A stretch of DNA of 64,000 bases from CAVPDA01 sp963702495 (GTDB lineage Bacteria; Pseudomonadota; Gammaproteobacteria; Burkholderiales; Rhodocyclaceae): NCBI GenBank assembly GCA_963702495.1, contig CAVPDA010000018.1, forward strand, positions 248,001-312,000, written 5' to 3'. The notes beneath the pieces were generated by a model, which was given only the letters and a program-made list of their open reading frames with translations, did not search any database and was not told where the DNA came from. Both the position numbers and the translations under genes were made by a program. Below, piece by piece: positions 60,145-64,000 of the stretch; positions within the stretch are counted from its first letter, which is position 1; every line of letters starts with the position of its first letter.

Positions 60145-60588
60145 ATGGCTGAAAAGATGGCGGCGTGCGAGTTGTGCCAGGGTCCGGGCGGCGAGGTCGT
60201 CTGGCAGGACGCGCTGTGCCGCGTGGTGCGGGTTGAAGAGACGGATTATCCGGGCTTCTGCCGCGTCATCTGGAACGGTCATGTGGCCGAGATGACCGAC
60301 CTGCCGGCTGCCGATCGCCGCCACCTGATGACCCTGGTGTTCGCGGTGGAGGCGGCCGTGCGCAGCCTGCTGCGGCCGGACAAGGTCAATCTCGCCAGCC
60401 TCGGCAACCTGGTGCCGCATCTGCACTGGCACGTGATCCCGCGCCGTCGCGATGACCGCCATTTCCCGCGGCCGATCTGGGGCGAAGCGCTGCGCGCTGC
60501 CGCCGCGACGCGTCCGGCAGTGAGCAGCCAGGCCCTGCACGACGCCATCGTGCAGGCACTTGCAGAGGAACATGGGGGGGCGGCATGA
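60145..60588 (+). CDS. HIT-family nucleotide hydrolase/transferase
   Basis: 147 residues. N-terminal CELC and the HIT triad HLHWHV with following IPRR, where the middle His is the nucleophile. PDKVNLASLGNLVPHLH is typical of bacterial HIT proteins acting on nucleoside phosphates or dinucleoside polyphosphates. The stop overlaps ATG 60585 of the repeat-containing small ORF. Confidence 0.92.
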   Translation: MAEKMAACELCQGPGGEVVWQDALCRVVRVEETDYPGFCRVIWNGHVAEMTDLPAADRRHLMTLVFAVEAAVRSLLRPDKVNLASLGNLVPHLHWHVIPRRRDDRHFPRPIWGEALRAAAATRPAVSSQALHDAIVQALAEEHGGAA

Positions 60589-60820
60589 GCCACCGAGCAG
60601 GGGCCCCGGCGCACCAGCGCCGGGGATGCGAGCAAGGCGAATGCCGCCTGGCGCCGACAGCGCGGTCATCCGTCTCGCGTCGCCGGCACGGAGGCGACGG
60701 CATGAGCCACCGAGCAGGGGCCCCGGCGCACCAGCGCCGGGGATGCGAGCAAGGCGAATGCCGCCTGGCACCGACACGACGATTGTCCATCCTGCCTCGC
60801 CAGCAAGGAGGCGACGGCAT
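60581..60820 (+). repeat. 117-bp tandem direct repeat, two full units plus start of a third
   Basis: Units begin at 60581, 60698 and 60815 (CGGCATGA each). The first 72 bases of units 1 and 2 are identical, then one mismatch and a more diverged tail. Each unit holds a strong hairpin with arms CCCCGGCG/CGCCGGGG (60604-60625, and again 117 bp later). 117 is 39 codons, so reading frame is kept and each unit starts with an ATG. Confidence 0.92.
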
Positions 60821-60848
60821 GAACGGTAGAAGAAGGGGGGACCTATGA
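60585..60848 (+). CDS. Small ORF encoding 39-residue repeats (uncertain)
   Basis: 87 codons from ATG 60585, which overlaps the HIT stop, to TGA 60848, which overlaps the next start; both junctions are ATGA. Repeat unit begins MSHRAGAPAHQRRGCEQGEC. The protein is Arg/Gly/Cys-rich with two Cys per unit and no known family. The double ATGA linkage favours translation, at least for coupling, but the composition is not typical of a folded protein, so the repeat may serve as RNA or DNA. Confidence 0.35.
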   Translation: MSHRAGAPAHQRRGCEQGECRLAPTARSSVSRRRHGGDGMSHRAGAPAHQRRGCEQGECRLAPTRRLSILPRQQGGDGMNGRRRGDL

Positions 60849-62455
60849 TGGGTGGTTTTGCATTGCCGGCCCTGGGCCGGGGCGAGCCGCCGGCCTTCGC
60901 CAACGCATCCGCCTGCCGCGAGTGGCTCAGCGGGCTGCCGCTCGCCAATCCGGCCCAGGCGCAGGCCAAGCTGCTGGAGCAGATCAACCTGCTCAACCGC
61001 TTCGCGATGCCCGCGGGCGAGCGCTTGCGCCTGCTCGAACTGCTGCGCGAGTCGGTGGCCTTCGTGCAGAGCGAGTGCGCGAAGAAGTTCGCCGCCCGGC
61101 CTCTGCCCCTCACGGAAGTGGAGCAGGCGGCCTTCGACGCCAACGGCAAGCTGTGGCAGGCCCTGTGCACCGGCTACCAGCACTGCCTGGAAGCCTGTCT
61201 CGACGGCGACCAGGAAATGGTTCCGCAGGGATCGCTGATCGTCCAGCGGGCATTGTGGTCGCTTGCCGGCGAGCAGCTCGACCTCTACCGCGCGTGGCAC
61301 GAAACCGGCCCCGGCTTCTGGCGGCGGCTGCATGCCATCTTCGCCGTCGGCGAGCAGTTGGGCGCGGATCGCCAGGAGGTGCGCGACCTCCTGCTCGACC
61401 TGCGCAGCACCACGGTACATGCCGCCTACGTCTATTCGCTGCTGCTGCACGCCGCCAGTCCCTACGAGCTGTCGCCGCGGCAGCTCAATCAGGTGCAGCG
61501 CTGGCTCGGCCGCTGGAGCGGGAAAGTCGTGCTGTCATCGACCCGGCCCGCCGCCTTCAAGCTGCCGCCGCTGGCGGTAGATGTGGCCGGCGAGCGGCCG
61601 GGGAGCACGGTGCCGGAGGAATCCGGCAATCTGCGCTGGCTGGCAGTGGACGGGCTGGCCCACAGTCTGAAGAAGCGCATCGTGTCGCTGCAGAAGGATC
61701 TGACGCCGGCCTCCCTCGGTCTGGGCGAGGATTGCGTGCAGCCGGCCTGCGAAATGCTGCTGCGGCACGTCTATGACCGTTGCTGCAAGGGCGGGACGCC
61801 CCGCTCCCAGCCGCGCAGCCCCGGCACCAGCACCACCCAGTTGGTGGCCGGGTACGAGGGCATCTACTACCAGCTCGCCGGCAAGCTGTTCCAGCAACCT
61901 GCGAACAGCGAAGAACTGACCAAGCGCCAGCAGGACGAGATCGCCCTCTTCGGCCAGCGGGCGACGCGCTTCGAGCAGCAGTACGTCCGCGAGCAGGGAT
62001 TCCAATCCGAGCAGTGGCGCATCGTCGACGAGAGCCCCGGCGGCATGCGCCTGATGCGCCCGGTCGGTCAGGGCGGTCAGCGCGTGGCGGCAGGCCAGTT
62101 GCTGGCGCTGCAGCCGCCCGGCAGCGCCGGCTTCCGACTCGCCGCGGTGCGCTGGCTCACCCTCACCGTCAGCGGCGAAATGCATATCGGCCTACGCATG
62201 ATCCCGGGCGCCCCGCAACCGGTATCGGTGTGCGCGACGGGCCTGAGCAGCGTGGTCGGGCCGCGCTGTCGACCCGGATTCCTGTTGCCGGCGGTGGAAG
62301 CTCTGCGCTGTCCGGCGAGCCTGGTCTTTCCCGCGGCCGCATTCCGCGTCGAGCGCATCGTCGAAATTCTGGCGGACGGCAGCACGCAGGTGAAGCTCAA
62401 GCGCATCGTCGAGCATGGGATGGATTTCGAGCGCGCCGAGTACCAGAAAGCGTGA
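60845..62455 (+). CDS. PilZ-like domain protein, paralogue 1
   Basis: 536 residues from ATG 60845 (MMGGFALPAL). The N-terminal two thirds is Ala/Leu-rich helices (SACREWLSGLPLANPAQAQAKLLEQINLLNRF, written in shorter motifs: LLEQINLLNRF, QNALWSLAGEQ-like), with GLGEDCVQPAC near residue 292. The C-terminal ~150 residues contain a PilZ-type D395-E-S-P-G-G400 motif (DxSxxG) and MRLMRPVGQ...GQLLALQPPG...PGAPQPVSV. The preceding arginine motif is incomplete (RxxR). It may bind c-di-GMP weakly or another ligand. Its stop overlaps the GTG of its paralogue. Confidence 0.65.
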   Translation: MMGGFALPALGRGEPPAFANASACREWLSGLPLANPAQAQAKLLEQINLLNRFAMPAGERLRLLELLRESVAFVQSECAKKFAARPLPLTEVEQAAFDANGKLWQALCTGYQHCLEACLDGDQEMVPQGSLIVQRALWSLAGEQLDLYRAWHETGPGFWRRLHAIFAVGEQLGADRQEVRDLLLDLRSTTVHAAYVYSLLLHAASPYELSPRQLNQVQRWLGRWSGKVVLSSTRPAAFKLPPLAVDVAGERPGSTVPEESGNLRWLAVDGLAHSLKKRIVSLQKDLTPASLGLGEDCVQPACEMLLRHVYDRCCKGGTPRSQPRSPGTSTTQLVAGYEGIYYQLAGKLFQQPANSEELTKRQQDEIALFGQRATRFEQQYVREQGFQSEQWRIVDESPGGMRLMRPVGQGGQRVAAGQLLALQPPGSAGFRLAAVRWLTLTVSGEMHIGLRMIPGAPQPVSVCATGLSSVVGPRCRPGFLLPAVEALRCPASLVFPAAAFRVERIVEILADGSTQVKLKRIVEHGMDFERAEYQKA

Positions 62456-64000
62456 GCGCCCAGATTCCCCCCAGCATCGATTTCAGCAACGAGCAGCAGT
62501 GCCTCGGGCTCATCAACAACCTGCCGCTGACCAAGCTCCAGCAGGTTCATGAGACCCTGGCCGTGCTGGCGGGCGGGATGCAGGCCACGCCCCCCGCCCC
62601 GCGCGCCTACCTCGATGTGCTGGAACTGGCCCGCCCGTCGCTCGCCTTCGTGCAGGAGGAAATGGCGGGCCGCTACGCCCAGACCGCCCTGCCGCCCGGC
62701 AGCCCGGAGGAAGAAACGCTGCGCCGGGTGGTGACGCTGTGGCAGGCGATGGCGCGCGCCTATGCCCAGGTGGCGCAGCTGGGCGCCGAAGATCCGCAGG
62801 TGCAGAGCCGGCTGGCGCTGATCTGCCAGCGCTGCGTCCACTACAGCGGCAAGGCGATCGTCGAGTATTTCCGCGCCCGGCGCGAGCTGCCGCGGGGCCT
62901 GTGGAGCGATCTGCATGGCTATTACGCGACGGCAGAGGAATGGAACATCGCCCGCGTCGAGGTGGCGGACCCCCTCAACGAGTCGCAGCGCAAGCAAAGC
63001 TGCGCCCAGGCCTTTGCCGAGGTCCTGCTGCTGGACATCGGCAACCCCTACGGCCGCTCGCCGCGGGAATTCGGCTGGCTGGTGCGCTGGTGCCAGCGCT
63101 TCGCGCCGCTCACGGACGTGCTGGAGGTGGACCCGACCAGCAGCGACCGTACCTACGCCGTGGACCTGCTGAAGGACCGCGGACTGGTGCCGGTGGAAAT
63201 CCTCGAACGCAGCGAGCATCTGCGGCAACTGGCGACAACACGATTGAGCGCGGAAATGCACCAGGTTCTCGCCGAACTCAAGCGCAAGACCGCGGCGGGT
63301 CAGCTCGGCCTGGGCGAGGATTGCTCCGAGCCGGCCTGCTCGCGGCTGCTGGTGAGCCTGTACCGGCCCTGGTGCCTGGCCGCCAGGCCGCGGCGTTTCC
63401 AGCGGCGCACGGCGAGCGGCACGGCGCAACTGAGCTACGGCTTCGAGGCGATTCACTTCTACGTCGGCGGCGAGGAGTTCGTGCAGCCGGAACACGTCCG
63501 GGTCTATTCCCGGCAGGAAGTTGACGCCATCTGGACTTTCCGCCATCAGATCGATCCGACCCATCACCTGTATGTACGCGCGGCCCAGATCGGCTACACG
63601 ATGGAGAACTGGGCGGTGGCCGACGAGTCCGCCAGCGGCTTCCGCCTGCTGCGCTTCGGCACCGGAGTGCGCGTCGAGCACGGCCAGTTGCTCGGCCTGC
63701 GCCCGCCCGACGGCGAGCGCTTTCTTCTGTGCCAGGTGAGCTGGCTGCAGTACCTGGCGTCGGGAGCGCTGATGGTCGGGGTGTATGTGCTGCCGGGTGC
63801 GCCGCAGACCGTCGCCGCGCGCCAGAAGGGACTGGGGTTTTCGTCGTCCGAGAAATATTCGCCGGCGTTTCTGCTTCCGGCCATGCCTTCGCTGAAGCAG
63901 GAGCCGACCGTGGTCCTGCCGAAGGGCTGGTTCCAGCGCGGTCGGGTGGTCGAAATCCACACCGACCGCCGCTTCGAGGTGAAACTGATCGACGTCGTGA
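62452..64000 (+). CDS. PilZ-like domain protein, paralogue 2 (3' end outside window)
   Basis: GTG 62452 overlaps the previous stop as GTGA; the frame is still open at base 64000, giving at least 516 residues. Same layout as its neighbour: N-terminal helical part with FVQEEMAGRYA and IGNPYGRSPREFGWL, the shared GLGEDCSEPACSRLL, then the PilZ-like domain with RVYSR (RxxxR) and D391-E-S-A-S-G396 (DxSxxG), followed by HGQLLGLRPP and VLPGAPQTV. Here both PilZ motifs are present, so c-di-GMP binding is more likely than in paralogue 1. The pair may form a heterodimer; function unknown. Confidence 0.7.
   Translation, partial: MSAQIPPSIDFSNEQQCLGLINNLPLTKLQQVHETLAVLAGGMQATPPAPRAYLDVLELARPSLAFVQEEMAGRYAQTALPPGSPEEETLRRVVTLWQAMARAYAQVAQLGAEDPQVQSRLALICQRCVHYSGKAIVEYFRARRELPRGLWSDLHGYYATAEEWNIARVEVADPLNESQRKQSCAQAFAEVLLLDIGNPYGRSPREFGWLVRWCQRFAPLTDVLEVDPTSSDRTYAVDLLKDRGLVPVEILERSEHLRQLATTRLSAEMHQVLAELKRKTAAGQLGLGEDCSEPACSRLLVSLYRPWCLAARPRRFQRRTASGTAQLSYGFEAIHFYVGGEEFVQPEHVRVYSRQEVDAIWTFRHQIDPTHHLYVRAAQIGYTMENWAVADESASGFRLLRFGTGVRVEHGQLLGLRPPDGERFLLCQVSWLQYLASGALMVGVYVLPGAPQTVAARQKGLGFSSSEKYSPAFLLPAMPSLKQEPTVVLPKGWFQRGRVVEIHTDRRFEVKLIDVV

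Noticed and set aside
60581..60820. Tandem repeats considered as a CRISPR array
   Set aside because: Units are 117 bp, adjoining and nearly identical with no spacer pattern; no cas genes present.

Overview
The window is GC-rich chromosomal DNA from a Gram-negative bacterium, most likely a betaproteobacterium of the Rhodocyclales/Azoarcus-Thauera type. This is inferred from gene content: a complete pel exopolysaccharide operon, a DUF3683 FAD/Fe-S oxidoreductase, UbiK, a BamE-like lipoprotein, a ComM/YifB-UbiK-TorF-GlnK-AmtB neighbourhood and an ISAzo13-type transposase. No rRNA, tRNA or CRISPR array was seen.

Layout. 1-1.9 kb: ilvA (cut by the left edge) and a YqaA-like membrane protein. 1.9-15.4 kb: a tightly packed pelX-A-B-C-D-E-F-G operon for the Pel polysaccharide; it makes the sugar precursor (PelX), polymerises it (PelF), moves it across the inner membrane (PelD/E/F/G), modifies it in the periplasm (PelA) and exports it (PelB/C). 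It is followed by a membrane-anchored TIR protein, a very large and atypical class A penicillin-binding protein on the opposite strand, and a 1336-residue FAD/Fe-S oxidoreductase. 24.4-31.9 kb: a seven-gene envelope operon of unknown purpose (DUF3604 lipoprotein, secreted helical protein, parvulin isomerase, three HupE/UreJ-like membrane proteins, small membrane protein), with one HupE gene carrying a 1-base frameshift. 32.2-34.3 kb: a methyltransferase and a terC gene preceded by a recognisable yybP-ykoY (manganese) riboswitch and its own promoter. 34.3-37.3 kb: two adjacent insertion sequences, the second with an A AAA AAG slippery site joining two transposase frames. 37.5-46.6 kb: a secreted low-complexity protein, BamE-like lipoprotein, GH63-type glucosidase, rhodanese, two MFS transporters and ComM/YifB.

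46.8-49.1 kb: a marR-cytochrome b561-yceI-yceI operon with a perfect 16-bp inverted-repeat operator. 49.3-52.6 kb: ubiK, then torF-glnK-amtB behind NtrC-like sites and a sigma-54 promoter, closed by an intrinsic terminator; this is a nitrogen-limitation operon. 52.8-57.3 kb: a giant multi-PAS/GAF histidine kinase split by a 1-base insertion. 57.7-64 kb: a hypothetical protein, YjbQ, a class II glutamine amidotransferase, a HIT protein, a 117-bp in-phase tandem repeat that bridges two ATGA overlaps, and two tandem paralogues with a PilZ-like DxSxxG motif (the second cut by the right edge). PelD and the PilZ-like pair place two kinds of likely c-di-GMP receptors in one window.

The least explained parts are the DUF3604/PpiC/HupE operon, the TIR protein beside pel, and the repeat ORF plus PilZ-like pair. 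Functional calls rest on motif reading without database searches.
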